Position numbers and translations under genes: made by a program. From NCBI RefSeq assembly GCF_002934235.1, contig NZ_PTIS01000002.1:124001-188000 (forward strand): 64,000 bases of DNA. The letters are read 5' to 3'. Under the pieces are notes generated by a model, which saw nothing but the letters and a program-made list of their open reading frames with translations, had not been told where the DNA came from and made no database searches. This document shows, in pieces, positions 53,698 to 63,801 of the stretch (positions are counted from its first letter, which is position 1; each line of letters starts with the position of its first letter). Origin of the DNA: Clostridium algidicarnis DSM 15099. Lineage in GTDB: Bacteria > Bacillota > Clostridia > Clostridiales > Clostridiaceae.

Positions 53698-53919
53698 GTG
53701 TATCCCTCTTTTCTTAAATTATTTTAGTCTAAGGTAATTATAATATAGAGTTACTATTACTTATAGTAATACATAATAGTATAACCATAGATAAAATAAA
53801 TATTATATAAAATATTTTATAATAGTAGTTATTGTCTGTCAAGGTGAAAAGTTAATTAGCTAATTTAATAAATTAATGATGAATGATTTATAAGTTTAGG
53901 ATTAATGGATAGGATAATT
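53698..53919. other. AT-rich spacer between the HesB-like gene and leuS terminator
   Basis: I see no gene here. It must contain the minus-strand promoter of the selenoprotein gene. A short palindrome AATTAGCTAATT lies near 53854, of unknown meaning. Confidence 0.4.
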
Positions 53920-53957
53920 CCATAAAAAAAGACACACTATGTGCCTTTTTTTATGGA
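53920..53957 (-). terminator. Terminator of leuS
   Basis: On the minus strand, AAAAAAAGGCACA and TGTGTCTTTTTTT pair around a short loop and end in a T-run. Confidence 0.9.
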
Positions 53958-53962
53958 AAGTA

Positions 53963-56419
53963 TTATTTAACAACTATGTTAACAAGTCGTCCTTTTATAA
54001 CTATAACCTTTACTATAGATTTTCCTTCTATAGAAGAGGTTATATCACTGTCATTTAAGGCTGCTTCTTTAATTAAATCTTCGGATAAGCCAGAAGCTAT
54101 ATTTATTCTAGTTTTTATTTTTCCGTTAACTTGTATAGCTATTTCTATTTCGTCTTTTATTAAGGCCTTTTCATCTAACTTAGGCCATTTTTGATTAAAC
54201 ACGGAATAGTCTATGTCTGAATCTTTTATCTTGTATAAAAGGTTCCATTGCTCTTCGGCAAAATGAGGGGTAAATGGAGCTATAAGTTTTATAAAATCTG
54301 TTAATGTATCCTTAAGTAGACTTAGATTTTTTCGTGATTCATTCATATATTTAGATAAAGCAGTGGTAAGTTCCATAATTCTTGCTATAGCTGTATTAAA
54401 CTGAAGTATTTCTGAGTCAGTGGTAACATTTTTTATAGCAAAATGTCTCCAGTAGTTTAATTCCTTTTCGGCTTTATCCATAGTAGTTTTATCTTCTGTG
54501 TTATCTTCTATAGCTTCTCTTGCAGAATCAATAACTCTTTCCATTCTTTCAACAAATCTAGCTATAGATTTAAGACCATCATCACTCCAAGCGCCACCTT
54601 CAACATATGAGAATCCAAACATTAAATACATCCTAAATACATCAGAGCCATATTCACTAATATAATCATCAGGGGATATGGTATTGCCTTTAGACTTACT
54701 CATTTTATGGCCATCAGGTCCTAGTATTAAGCCTTGATGAGTTAGTGATTTAAACGGCTCATCAAAGTTTAAGTAACCCATATCTCTTAAAGCCTTAGTT
54801 ATAAATCTAGCGTAAAGAAGGTGCATGCAAGCATGTTCTGGTCCACCCACATATTTATCTACAGGTAAGATTTTATTTATCTTATCTATGTCAAAGGCCT
54901 TTTCACTGTTATTAGAATCTGCATATCTTAAATAATACCAAGATGAACATACAAAGGTATCTAAGGTATCAGCTTCTCTTTTAGCAGCACCACCACATTT
55001 TGGGCAAGTTGTATTTATAAAATCTTCTGATTTAGCTAGTGGTGACTTTCCATCTGGAGTAAACTCTACATCATAAGGTAATATCACTGGAAGCTGCTCT
55101 TCTGGAACAGCAACAGTTCCACAATGTTCACAGTGTACTATAGGAATTGGAGCGCCCCAATATCTTTGTCTTGATATAAGCCAATCTCTTAATCTATAAT
55201 TTGTTTTTAAAGATCCAAGATTTAAAGATTCCAATTTAGATACTATAGCGTCTTTACCTTCTTTTGTAGTTAAACCATTAAACTCTCCACTATTTATCAT
55301 AGTTCCATGGTCAGTATAAGGTAAATCTTTTCCACCATCGATAACTCTTTCAATAGGAAGATTATACTTAGTAGCAAAAGAAAAGTCTCTTTCATCATGG
55401 GCTGGAACAGCCATAACAGCACCAGTACCATAGGTTGCAAGTACGTAGTCACCAATCCAAATAGGAACTTCTCTACCGTTTATAGGATTTATTGCATAAG
55501 AACCACTAAATACTCCTGTTTTATCTCTAGTTATAGATTGTCTTTCAATTTCAGACTGTTTTTTAGCTTGAAGCTTATAAGATTCAACCTCATCTTTATA
55601 TTTATCTAATGTTAAGACATCCACTAATGGGTTTTCAGGGGCTAAAACTACATAGGATACTCCAAAAAGTGTATCAGCTCTAGTTGTGAATACTCCAAAG
55701 CTTAAATCTGAGTCTTTAACCTTAAAGGTTACTTCAGCCCCAGTAGATTTGCCTATCCAATGTTTTTGCATGGACTTTGTTTTTTCAGGCCAATCTAGGG
55801 TATCTATATTTTCTAATAACTCATCTGCATAATCAGTTATTTTCAAAAACCATTGAGTTAATTCCTTTTTTGTAACTTCTGTTTCACATCTTTCACAAAC
55901 ACCATCAACTACCTGCTCATTTGCCAGCACTGTATTACAGCTAGGGCACCAATTTACAGGAGCCTTTTTTCTGTAAGCTAAATCTTTTTCAAAAAGTTTT
56001 AAGAAAAGCCACTGAGTCCATTTGTAGTATTCAGGATCAGAAGTTATAACCTCATGATCCCAGTTAAACATAGCACCCATGGATTTTAATTGTTCTTCCA
56101 TGGTTTTTATGTTTTTAACTGTAGAATCTTTAGGATGTATACCTGTTTTTATTGCAAAGTTTTCTGCTGGAAGTCCAAAGGCATCAAAGCCCATGGGCTG
56201 AAATACGTTATATCCTTGCATTCTCTTAAGTCTTGCCCAAGAGTCTACAGGGCCATAGTTAAACCAGTGACCAGCATGTAACTTACTACCTGAAGGGTAA
56301 GAAAACATCTCTAATACATATAGTTTCTCTTTTGAACTATCCTCATCAAACTTATATAAATTAGTATCTTCCCATTTTTTTTGCCATTTTTTATCTACTG
56401 AAATATTATATTTAGCCAT
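53963..56419 (-). CDS. leuS: Leucyl-tRNA synthetase
   Basis: An 818-residue class I synthetase. [20 protein letters not shown] contains the HIGH motif (HAGH), CPSCN...CERCE is the zinc-binding insertion, an editing domain spans the middle, and [12 protein letters not shown] is the KMSKS loop. Length is normal for bacterial LeuRS. ATG 56419 follows GAGGAAATTTA. A T-box leader precedes it on the same strand and a terminator follows. Confidence 0.97.
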   Translation of the reverse strand: MAKYNISVDKKWQKKWEDTNLYKFDEDSSKEKLYVLEMFSYPSGSKLHAGHWFNYGPVDSWARLKRMQGYNVFQPMGFDAFGLPAENFAIKTGIHPKDSTVKNIKTMEEQLKSMGAMFNWDHEVITSDPEYYKWTQWLFLKLFEKDLAYRKKAPVNWCPSCNTVLANEQVVDGVCERCETEVTKKELTQWFLKITDYADELLENIDTLDWPEKTKSMQKHWIGKSTGAEVTFKVKDSDLSFGVFTTRADTLFGVSYVVLAPENPLVDVLTLDKYKDEVESYKLQAKKQSEIERQSITRDKTGVFSGSYAINPINGREVPIWIGDYVLATYGTGAVMAVPAHDERDFSFATKYNLPIERVIDGGKDLPYTDHGTMINSGEFNGLTTKEGKDAIVSKLESLNLGSLKTNYRLRDWLISRQRYWGAPIPIVHCEHCGTVAVPEEQLPVILPYDVEFTPDGKSPLAKSEDFINTTCPKCGGAAKREADTLDTFVCSSWYYLRYADSNNSEKAFDIDKINKILPVDKYVGGPEHACMHLLYARFITKALRDMGYLNFDEPFKSLTHQGLILGPDGHKMSKSKGNTISPDDYISEYGSDVFRMYLMFGFSYVEGGAWSDDGLKSIARFVERMERVIDSAREAIEDNTEDKTTMDKAEKELNYWRHFAIKNVTTDSEILQFNTAIARIMELTTALSKYMNESRKNLSLLKDTLTDFIKLIAPFTPHFAEEQWNLLYKIKDSDIDYSVFNQKWPKLDEKALIKDEIEIAIQVNGKIKTRINIASGLSEDLIKEAALNDSDITSSIEGKSIVKVIVIKGRLVNIVVK

Positions 56420-56468
56420 TAAATTTCCTCCTCTAATATATGATTTTAGATTGATATATTTGGGAACT

Positions 56469-56700
56469 AAAAAAAGCCCTCATCTCTTATAAAGAGACGA
56501 AAGCATATTCCGCGGTACCACTCTGATTAGGCCATAATAAAATAACCTCTCTTGAAAAGATAAGGGATTTACCCTGCTTGCATTTCCTCAAGCTTACTCC
56601 TAGGCGAGTTCATAAAGTTTATCACTGTTTTTCACCAAACAACAGCTCTCTTTAGACTAAACTAATTATTACTACTCCTAATCATTGCATCTTTGTTTAA
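56469..56700 (-). promoter_or_regulatory. T-box riboswitch controlling leuS
   Basis: The minus strand carries the T-box core AGTGGTACCGCGG (complement of 56510-56522), followed by a terminator hairpin (GTCTCTT/AAGAGAT region, 56475-56502) and TTTTTTT. Upstream GAACTCGCC contains CTC (complement of 56606-56608), the likely Leu specifier. TAGGAGTAGTAATAATT near the 5' end resembles the usual T-box leader start. Confidence 0.92.
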
Positions 56701-56752
56701 TTATACATGCTATTATAAAACACTTAGAGGAATAGGTCAAGACTATTAAATG

Positions 56753-58303
56753 TTATTTCATATGCTTCATTGAAGAGATATTGTATCTTTCGCATAACTT
56801 AAGGACTCTATCAAGTGCATCACTACTATTTACCCATATATCTGGTTCAAATCCTACTCCATCCATATTAGTATCGGTATTCTTAAATGCGATACCAGTT
56901 CCAAATCTTAAAATAATATTAGAATTAGGAAGGCTAAACTCAGAGGTATCTGGTACTAGGAGGCATCCTCTTGAATTAGATCCTACAAAAACTATATTTT
57001 CTATGTTTCTAAGATAGCTTAAGAATCCTTCCGAGGCTGAAGCTACATCATCATCTACTAAAACAAAAACTAGATTTTCGTTTTCATACCATTTCCCGTT
57101 AAATAAATATGAATCCCAATATCCATAATCTTCATTATTAATGCTACTATTTATCTTAACTAATAATTCTTTATCAGCACTAAACTTCTCAATATATTTT
57201 TTATAGGCCCAAAGCTTTGCCTTACTATTCTTTTTTCCTACACTTTGGGTTATTTCTATATCCTGGCCCATGTAAGCATTTAACCACTTTTTCCATAAGG
57301 ATTCAGCGCCACCAATATTTCCTCTTAAATCAATAATTAATACTTTATTTTTATTCAATCTTTCAGCACTCTCTACAAAATCATATAAACTATTGTCATT
57401 AGGGTTTGTTGGTCTCATACTCATAATTTTTAAGATAGGAATATTATCTAAAGTTTTCTCAGTTACAGAGGCTTCAGGTGTTTTATTAGCTTTTAGGTTT
57501 CTTTTTAAATTAACAATTTTATCGATAGTCTCATTTGTTTTATTATTTGTGAGATTTATGTTTAGGGGATAAATATCTCCACTATTATTTAATAACATGC
57601 CAATTGAATAGGCCAATTCTCCATCTTTAGTTATTGTAGATTTCATATATTTATCCGAAGGCTTTTCATCAATAGATGTTGCATACCACTTAGTATTGTT
57701 AATAGTGGTATAATACCCCTTAGTATCTTTTTTAAATATATAATCTTCATTATATACATAGATGGAGTTTTTGTTTATATTAATAGATGAATTAGAAATA
57801 CTGAAATGACCATCATTTATAAAACTCAATTCCTCTAATAGTAGTTTTTTAATATCATCATATTTTATATTTTCTATATTAGCCAATTCATTTAGAATTT
57901 CATTTTCTTTTTTTAGAAAGACTCCATCTCCGCCGAAATATTCATAAGGGCCATATACATATTTAAGTAGTTTAAAGGTATATTCAATATCTTTATTAGC
58001 CTCATTTAGAGTTAAGATTTTGTTTGAAATGTTCTCATTTACGTATTTATAGTTTGTAAGTTCTTCTAAATCTTCATTTGTAAATATCTCTTCATTTATA
58101 TTTTTATTTTCCATATATTTTGAGATATCTAAAGGAGTAGAGTTAGATACGTTAAACTTTCTTTCTTCATTAATATTGTTTATAAAATCATAAAAGGCTA
58201 CTTCTCTTTTTCTACTTTTGAAAATATAAAATGTTGATATGATAAATATTGATATAATAATAGATACAATTGTGAATATTAGTAGCCTTTTTTTTAGTTT
58301 CAA
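56753..58303 (-). CDS. S41 family peptidase, membrane-anchored
   Basis: A 516-residue protein. I take TTG (complement of 58301-58303) as start because AGGTGAT lies just before it; a GTG at 58312 sits inside that site. One N-terminal transmembrane helix (about 5-25) puts the rest outside. VLIIDLRGNIGGAESLW and DDDVASASEGFLSYL (containing the SASEG catalytic-serine segment) are S41 C-terminal-processing peptidase motifs. No PDZ domain is evident. Its role may be processing of secreted proteins or peptides. It lies downstream of the MATE gene on the same strand (104 nt), possibly co-transcribed. Confidence 0.87.
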   Translation of the reverse strand: MKLKKRLLIFTIVSIIISIFIISTFYIFKSRKREVAFYDFINNINEERKFNVSNSTPLDISKYMENKNINEEIFTNEDLEELTNYKYVNENISNKILTLNEANKDIEYTFKLLKYVYGPYEYFGGDGVFLKKENEILNELANIENIKYDDIKKLLLEELSFINDGHFSISNSSININKNSIYVYNEDYIFKKDTKGYYTTINNTKWYATSIDEKPSDKYMKSTITKDGELAYSIGMLLNNSGDIYPLNINLTNNKTNETIDKIVNLKRNLKANKTPEASVTEKTLDNIPILKIMSMRPTNPNDNSLYDFVESAERLNKNKVLIIDLRGNIGGAESLWKKWLNAYMGQDIEITQSVGKKNSKAKLWAYKKYIEKFSADKELLVKINSSINNEDYGYWDSYLFNGKWYENENLVFVLVDDDVASASEGFLSYLRNIENIVFVGSNSRGCLLVPDTSEFSLPNSNIILRFGTGIAFKNTDTNMDGVGFEPDIWVNSSDALDRVLKLCERYNISSMKHMK

Positions 58304-58406
58304 AATAATCACCTATCTTTCAATTTTTATTCTATAAATAATTATAGATGTGTAATTAAAAAGTAAGATATCATTACTTATTGATGAAGATATGTTACTA
58401 AGAAGT

Positions 58407-59777
58407 TTATACCCTTTTATGTTCCCAGGTTCCTTTTTTATAAAAGATATACACTACAATAACTTCAACTATATTAGCGATTAAAAAAGTTGACCATATA
58501 TAATTTATAGGTAGATTAAGGACTCGAACCATTATAGCAATAAGTGGGATTTGTACTCCCCACCTTGAAATAAGGCTAGATACCATAAAAGGAGTATTGT
58601 GTCCTGAACCTGAAAATACCGATCCAAGTCCCATAGAAACTCCAGAAGCTATTAAAGCAGGGGTCATAATTTTAATCATTGGTATACCGATAGCTACGAC
58701 GTCAGGGTCTTTAATAAAGGCTTTCATAATAAAAGAAGGAAATAAAAATGCTACTAAAGTTATTAAACACATCAGTGATACATTTATTATGGTGCTATAT
58801 TTAACAGTTTCTTTAGCTCTACTTATATTTTCAGCACCAAGGCACTGTCCAACTATAGAACTACTGCCTATGGCAAATCCAAGTAGGGGCATAAAGGCAA
58901 AGTTAAATAACTTATTTCCGATACCAACAGCTGCTAGAGCATTAGTACCATAATCAGATACAAAGTATATTGTTATCATTCCTGAAAATTGTCTAAATAA
59001 CATTTCCATTCCAGAAGGAAGTCCAATGGTTAAAAGCTTTTTATCTACTGCAAAATCTAACTTGAATAAATTTTTTATCTTGATTTTTATTTTTCCTCTA
59101 CCAGAGGTTAGAATATAAAATCCAATAATAAAAGCCACTACAGTGGATATTACAGTAGCAATTCCCGCACCAAGTACGCCAAGATTAAATCCTGGTATAG
59201 AGGTGCCTGGTATAGTTTCAAACATAAGTATAGGATCTAATATAACGTTTAATATTGAAGATACAAACATTATCTTCATAGGGGTTTTAGCATCCCCAAG
59301 GCATCTCAAAGCTGTGTTTACAGTGTAAGATGAAAACATTATAGGTAAGAAAAATATTCGTATATGCCCATAGCTTAAAGCAGACTGAATTACAACGGTA
59401 TCCTTAGAAAATATGTTTAATAAAGGCTTTATTGTTAATAACATTATAATTGCGGCAATTACTGCAACTAGAGCCTTGAAAACCAGAGTTTGCTCAATTG
59501 CAAGACTAGTTTTCTTTTGATCCTTAGCTCCATAACCTTGAGATATAAGTGATATGGAACTAGTACCTATAATTTCATTTAAAATATCTACCATCCAAAA
59601 TATAGTAGAAAATAGAGTAACTCCTGCTACGGCAGAAGAAGAAATTCTACCAATCCATATGATATCAACTATATCATAGACGGATTGGAGCATAAAACCT
59701 AGCATGGTGGGTATAGACATTCGTAACAAATTGGACTTTAAATCCCCAGTTAGTAAGTCATCATTATTCTTGTTCAT
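58407..59777 (-). CDS. MATE family efflux transporter
   Basis: A 456-residue protein with 12 membrane helices in two similar halves. MSIPTMLGFMLQSVYDIVDIIWIGRISS at the N-terminus and LPSGMEMLFRQFSGMI at the second half are typical of MatE domains. The family exports drugs or cationic compounds using Na+ or H+. The start is on the minus strand at 59777, with AGGAGGGC upstream. The S41 protease gene follows in the same direction, and the CYTH gene precedes it by about 147 nt. Confidence 0.92.
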   Translation of the reverse strand: MNKNNDDLLTGDLKSNLLRMSIPTMLGFMLQSVYDIVDIIWIGRISSSAVAGVTLFSTIFWMVDILNEIIGTSSISLISQGYGAKDQKKTSLAIEQTLVFKALVAVIAAIIMLLTIKPLLNIFSKDTVVIQSALSYGHIRIFFLPIMFSSYTVNTALRCLGDAKTPMKIMFVSSILNVILDPILMFETIPGTSIPGFNLGVLGAGIATVISTVVAFIIGFYILTSGRGKIKIKIKNLFKLDFAVDKKLLTIGLPSGMEMLFRQFSGMITIYFVSDYGTNALAAVGIGNKLFNFAFMPLLGFAIGSSSIVGQCLGAENISRAKETVKYSTIINVSLMCLITLVAFLFPSFIMKAFIKDPDVVAIGIPMIKIMTPALIASGVSMGLGSVFSGSGHNTPFMVSSLISRWGVQIPLIAIMVRVLNLPINYIWSTFLIANIVEVIVVYIFYKKGTWEHKRV

Positions 59778-59923
59778 AGTGCCCTCCTAAAAAACTTAAT
59801 ATATACATTGTACTATGTAATAAGAGTCAATTATATATTGAAATGTAAAGTTGTGTATCGGTACATAAAGGTGGTTAAATTATTTTATTTAGGAAGCCTA
59901 AGTGATGAGTTATGGAATAAAAA

Positions 59924-60484
59924 TTAGATTCCCAAAGGAGATTTAGGTGTTATACCCTTATCATTTAATATGTCGTATATAGTTTTTGAACAGGTATCTT
60001 CCATGGTATAACCTAAAAGTTCTACGACCTCTTTTAACTCTTCTTCAGTAGAAGTTTCAACTTCTATATATGGAAAAGGGCAAAAAGATTTATCGTTTAT
60101 ATCTATTTCGATTAAAGAATTTTTATATCTATAACTTTCTCTGTACTTTTTTACGGAGCCTACAAGTTCAAGGCCTAAAGATTCAAATAATTTAATAGCC
60201 TCCTCTCCATCACTAACTTCTATTTCAACCTCTTCCATTACCTTAAATTTGTCTTGGCTTATCATCTTTTTTGTGGTCATATAATATACAACTTTATTAT
60301 TTAATAAATCCTCTACAAACCTCACTCTAGCGTAACCTTTTTTAGCTAAGAGAGTTTTATTTGGGAAGTCAAACAAGTTATTTACCTGATTTTCACATTT
60401 CACATTTTCAAGATTTAAATATTTTATTTTATTTCGTACCTCATCTAAATCAATATCTAATATTTTGGTTTCTAGTTCCTTCAT
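59924..60484 (-). CDS. CYTH domain protein (class IV adenylate cyclase / triphosphatase-like)
   Basis: A 186-residue protein. I take ATG (complement of 60482-60484) as start, 9 nt after AAGGAAGG, rather than a TTG upstream at 60493. It opens with ELETKILDID, the ExExK tunnel motif of CYTH proteins, and ends with basic and acidic strands such as YARVRF and EIEVSDGEEAI. Members cleave triphosphates (thiamine triphosphate, inorganic triphosphate) or make cAMP; which one applies cannot be told. It is divergent from the 165-residue gene. Confidence 0.88.
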   Translation of the reverse strand: MKELETKILDIDLDEVRNKIKYLNLENVKCENQVNNLFDFPNKTLLAKKGYARVRFVEDLLNNKVVYYMTTKKMISQDKFKVMEEVEIEVSDGEEAIKLFESLGLELVGSVKKYRESYRYKNSLIEIDINDKSFCPFPYIEVETSTEEELKEVVELLGYTMEDTCSKTIYDILNDKGITPKSPLGI

Positions 60485-60613
60485 TCTTATCAACCTTCCT
60501 TTGTTTAAAAGTATTACATATTATGATATAATACTTTATTGTAAATATCTATATTTTTATGGGAAATAAAAGAGTTAATGAGTCTTTACATAAGATGAAA
60601 AAGGGGATAGGGT

Positions 60614-61111
60614 ATGGATAATTTTTATGAACAATTATTAACTACTAAAAAGCACTTTGCTTATAAAGTAGCAAATGTATTAATGTACTTAATTGTAATA
60701 TTAGGAGTAGCAGGTCTTATACTAGGTAAGTTTTCTTTATTTATAATTTTTGAATTAATTGCTGTAGGAATATTTTTCTTTAAGAAAAACCTTTTTATTG
60801 AGTATGAATACATATTTACAAATGGGGAGATAGATATAGATAAGATATTTGAAATGAAAAAGAGAAAAAGAATAATAAATTTTAATGTAAAGGACGCACA
60901 AATTATAGCTAAGTATAATAGTCAGTACATAAAGGATTTTATTAATAAACCAAATAAGGTAATAAACTTATATCCTCCAAACTATAATGGAGAAATTTTT
61001 GTAGCAATATTAAATAAGGGAGCAGAGACTATAATGATAAAATTTGCTCCAGATGAAAAGATTTTGAATTTAGCATTTAAGTATAATCCTAGAGCTATTA
61101 AAAAGTCATAG
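60614..61111 (+). CDS. Two-TM protein, DUF6106-like
   Basis: A 165-residue protein starting MDNFYEQLLTTKKH. Two membrane helices (about 18-38 and 42-56) are followed by a cytoplasmic beta-rich domain with YEYIFTNGEIDIDKI. It resembles an uncharacterised clostridial family (DUF6106 as I recall it), with no known activity. ATG 60614 follows AAAAAGGGGATAGGGT. The nucleoid-associated protein gene follows 94 nt later on the same strand. Confidence 0.7.
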   Translation: MDNFYEQLLTTKKHFAYKVANVLMYLIVILGVAGLILGKFSLFIIFELIAVGIFFFKKNLFIEYEYIFTNGEIDIDKIFEMKKRKRIINFNVKDAQIIAKYNSQYIKDFINKPNKVINLYPPNYNGEIFVAILNKGAETIMIKFAPDEKILNLAFKYNPRAIKKS

Positions 61112-61205
61112 TACATGGTAAAATAGAAAGCTTGTTATTGTTACTAATTACTATATTAAAATGGATTTGAAAAGCATAATTAAAATATACTAGGTTGGTG
61201 AATAC

Positions 61206-62243
61206 ATGGAATATATTAATGATATACACATAAATGAAGCTATAATACACATTCTAGACAATAATGCTGGGGAGCCGCTTCTTAATTCTTTTATTTTAGA
61301 TTTAAATGAAGAAATATATAAGTTTTTATTAAAACATATGGAAAAGCTTTTAAAAGATGAAGAGCTTAAGTATGCTGTATTTAATTCTGGAAGAAACATA
61401 GTTAAAGAGTCAGCACAAGAATATTTAAATGGAGAAAATGATATAGTAACTGTGTCTCATGACATTGCAAATCAACTCTTCACATTAATGAAATCTAATG
61501 GAAATGTTCCATCTTGTGACCTTATAGTGGTATCAATATCTACAGAATATAGTCCAATGCTTGCCATATTGAAGATGGATTATATAAAAAACTATGTGCA
61601 TAAAATAGACTTTAAAGAAAATGATATAGATATAAATATAGTATCTCAAACATCAGGACTTCCATCTAGCGGTCAAAAGATTCAAAAATGTGCTTTTATT
61701 AAGCCTATAAGAGAAGATGAAAAGTTCCATCTTATGGTTTTAGATAAGCAAAGTAAATCTAAGGAAAAAGAGCAGTATGGTTCTAACTATTTTATTTCTA
61801 ATTATCTAGGCTGTAGCCTTGTAGATAATGAAAGAGATATGACTAAAAACTTATTAAATGCCACAGAAAACTGGACTAGAAACAATGTAAGTGAAAATGC
61901 AGGTAAGGCAGAAACAATAAGAACTACTGTAAAAAAGAAATTAAGAGAAGAAGAAACCATTAATGTTGAAGATCTATCTACTGAACTATTTAAAGAAGAG
62001 CCTTTAGCAAAAGAAAGCTTTGTTCAATTTGTAGAAGCTCAAGGCATAGAAGATACAGTAACTATAGATAAACAGTGGGTAGATAAAAAACTTAAACGAA
62101 CAAGGCTTAAAATAGATAAAGATATTGATCTATATTTAAGTGAAGAGGCTTATCATGATAAAGACAGGTTTGAGATTAAGAAAAATGGTGACGGAAGTAT
62201 AAATATAGTTATTAAACATGTAATTAATTATATAGAAAAGTAG
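61206..62243 (+). CDS. Nucleoid-associated protein (NdpA/YejK family)
   Basis: A 345-residue soluble protein. The opening INDIHINEAIIHILDNNAGEP and later QKCAFIKP and YFISNYLGCSLVDN segments match the 37-kDa nucleoid-associated protein family (PF04245). E. coli YejK binds the nucleoid and topoisomerase IV; the role in clostridia is not known. The start ATG 61206 follows AGGTTGGTGAATAC, a weak site. A strong terminator follows. Confidence 0.87.
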   Translation: MEYINDIHINEAIIHILDNNAGEPLLNSFILDLNEEIYKFLLKHMEKLLKDEELKYAVFNSGRNIVKESAQEYLNGENDIVTVSHDIANQLFTLMKSNGNVPSCDLIVVSISTEYSPMLAILKMDYIKNYVHKIDFKENDIDINIVSQTSGLPSSGQKIQKCAFIKPIREDEKFHLMVLDKQSKSKEKEQYGSNYFISNYLGCSLVDNERDMTKNLLNATENWTRNNVSENAGKAETIRTTVKKKLREEETINVEDLSTELFKEEPLAKESFVQFVEAQGIEDTVTIDKQWVDKKLKRTRLKIDKDIDLYLSEEAYHDKDRFEIKKNGDGSINIVIKHVINYIEK

Positions 62244-62258
62244 CAGCAAAGTTATATA

Positions 62259-62299
62259 AAAATGGTGGTACTTTCCCTTAAGGGTAGTACCACCATTTT
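62259..62299. terminator. Bidirectional intrinsic terminator
   Basis: AAAATGGTGGTACT and AGTACCACCATTTTT pair over 14 bp, with T- and A-runs flanking. It separates the convergent nucleoid-protein and fba genes. Confidence 0.95.
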
Positions 62300-62311
62300 T
62301 GTATTTTATTA

Positions 62312-63241
62312 TTATTTATTCATACTGTCAGTAGATCCTAAAACAAATTCTATTTTATCTTCTACTGTTTTTTGTACTGCGTTTCTTCCAGCACCTAAAT
62401 ATTTTCTTGGGTCAAACTCTTTTGGATCTTCTCCAAAAGTTTTTCTTACAGCAGCAGTCATTGCAAGTCTTAAATCTGTATCCATGTTAATTTTGCAAAC
62501 AGCCATTGATGTTGCTTTTCTTAACATATCTTCAGGGACACCCTTTGATCCTGCTATGTTTCCACCAAATTCATTGCAAGTTGCAACAACTTTTGCATCT
62601 ACAGCTGAAGCACCATGAAGAACTATTGGGAAACCTGGTAATTTCTTTTGGATATCTTCTAGTATATCAAATCTTAATTTAGCTTCTCCTGCAAATTTAA
62701 ATGCTCCGTGACTTGTGCCTATTGCTATAGCTAAAGAATCTACACCAGTTCTTTTAACAAAATCTACAGCTTGATCTGGGTCAGTATATACATGAACGTC
62801 GCTCTTAACATCATCTTCAACGCCTGCAAGAACACCTAGTTCAGCTTCTACAACAACTCCACGGCTATGTGCATATTCAACAACTTCTATAGTTTTTGCA
62901 ACGTTCTCCTCATAATCATAATGAGAACCATCAAACATAACGGATGTAAATCCACTAGCTATTGCAAGTTTAACTGAATCTAAATCTGGACCATGATCTA
63001 AGTGAAGTGCAACATCTATTCCAGTTTCTTTTACAGAAGCTTCTACCATTGCCTTTAAATATTCAGGACCTGCATATTTAATAGCTCCAGTTGAACATTG
63101 AAGTATTACAGCAGAGTTTTTAGCTTTAGCACCTCTCATTACTCCTTGAACTATCTCCATATTGTTAATATTGAAAGCTCCTATTGCGTATTTGCCTTCA
63201 TAAGCTTTTTTAAACATTTCTTTAGTTGTAACTAATGCCAT
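62312..63241 (-). CDS. fba: Class II fructose-bisphosphate aldolase
   Basis: A 309-residue zinc aldolase. ATG (complement of 63239-63241) follows GAAAGGTGG; the GTG at 63253 lies inside that site. ALHLDHGPDLDS holds a zinc His and the catalytic Asp, VVVEAELGVLAGVEDD a second zinc ligand region, SHGAFKF and VLHGASAV the remaining His and phosphate loop. It splits fructose-1,6-bisphosphate to DHAP and glyceraldehyde-3-phosphate in glycolysis. Its leader carries a perfect palindrome suggesting regulation by a sugar-phosphate-responsive repressor. Confidence 0.97.
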   Translation of the reverse strand: MALVTTKEMFKKAYEGKYAIGAFNINNMEIVQGVMRGAKAKNSAVILQCSTGAIKYAGPEYLKAMVEASVKETGIDVALHLDHGPDLDSVKLAIASGFTSVMFDGSHYDYEENVAKTIEVVEYAHSRGVVVEAELGVLAGVEDDVKSDVHVYTDPDQAVDFVKRTGVDSLAIAIGTSHGAFKFAGEAKLRFDILEDIQKKLPGFPIVLHGASAVDAKVVATCNEFGGNIAGSKGVPEDMLRKATSMAVCKINMDTDLRLAMTAAVRKTFGEDPKEFDPRKYLGAGRNAVQKTVEDKIEFVLGSTDSMNK

Positions 63242-63309
63242 AAAAAAAACCACCTTTCATTAATTAAATATATCAATTAATATTGATATATTACTTAAGG
63301 GATATAAAC

Positions 63310-63345
63310 TGTCCCACTGGGACACTTTATCATATATTCATTATA
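63310..63345 (-). promoter_or_regulatory. fba promoter with operator-like palindrome
   Basis: On the minus strand TATAAT (complement of 63340-63345) is a good -10 box. About 15 nt downstream is the palindrome TGTCCCA-G-TGGGACA (63310-63324), which would lie just past the start point and block elongation or initiation. Its GGGAC half-sites resemble those of the glycolytic repressor CggR; this is inference. A second hairpin TATATCAAT/ATTGATATA (63269-63290) lies in the leader. Confidence 0.6.
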
Positions 63346-63412
63346 AAACAATGTATATAAAAGTTCTATACTTAAATTATAAACTATTTGTATAATTTTT
63401 AAAGGGATTTAG

Positions 63413-63793
63413 CTAAAATATGTTTTGTGCATTAATTTTTTGAAGTTCTTGTATATGATTAATATAAAATTTTACCACGTGAAGACTTGCTAAAGCCTCC
63501 TCCTTGTTTTCCCATTTAGTGTATTGGGTAAACTTATAAAGTTCATTTGACATATTATCTAATTCTTGATGATCTATGAAAATTGATAATGGTTTAGAGT
63601 CTTTTTGAACCTTATGAAGAAAATCTATGCTATCTTCATAGATATTATTCCAATTTTCAGCAGCGATATCTTCTTCAAGTTTATCACAATCTTCAAGAAG
63701 TGACTTACAGGTTTTATTTAAATATCCTATAGAAAAGATCATAGTTAAAATCATTACCACAAAAAGTGAGAAGGATATAATCATGTTCCTCAT
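63413..63793 (-). CDS. DUF4363 family protein
   Basis: A 126-residue protein with one N-terminal membrane helix (about 3-24) and an otherwise helical, probably extracytoplasmic domain with the NKTCKSLLEDCDKLE and HVVKFYINHI segments. DUF4363 is a common clostridial family of unknown role, usually next to a DUF421 (YetF-like) gene, as here. I take ATG (complement of 63791-63793), 7 nt after AAGGTGAT; a GTG at 63805 overlaps that site. The two genes are translationally close (8 nt). Confidence 0.85.
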   Translation of the reverse strand: MRNMIISFSLFVVMILTMIFSIGYLNKTCKSLLEDCDKLEEDIAAENWNNIYEDSIDFLHKVQKDSKPLSIFIDHQELDNMSNELYKFTQYTKWENKEEALASLHVVKFYINHIQELQKINAQNIF

Positions 63794-63801
63794 AAAATTT
63801 A

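Noticed and set aside
62262-62618. 118-codon plus-strand frame opposite the 3' end of fba
   Set aside because: It starts inside the bidirectional terminator and is antisense to the aldolase C-terminus.
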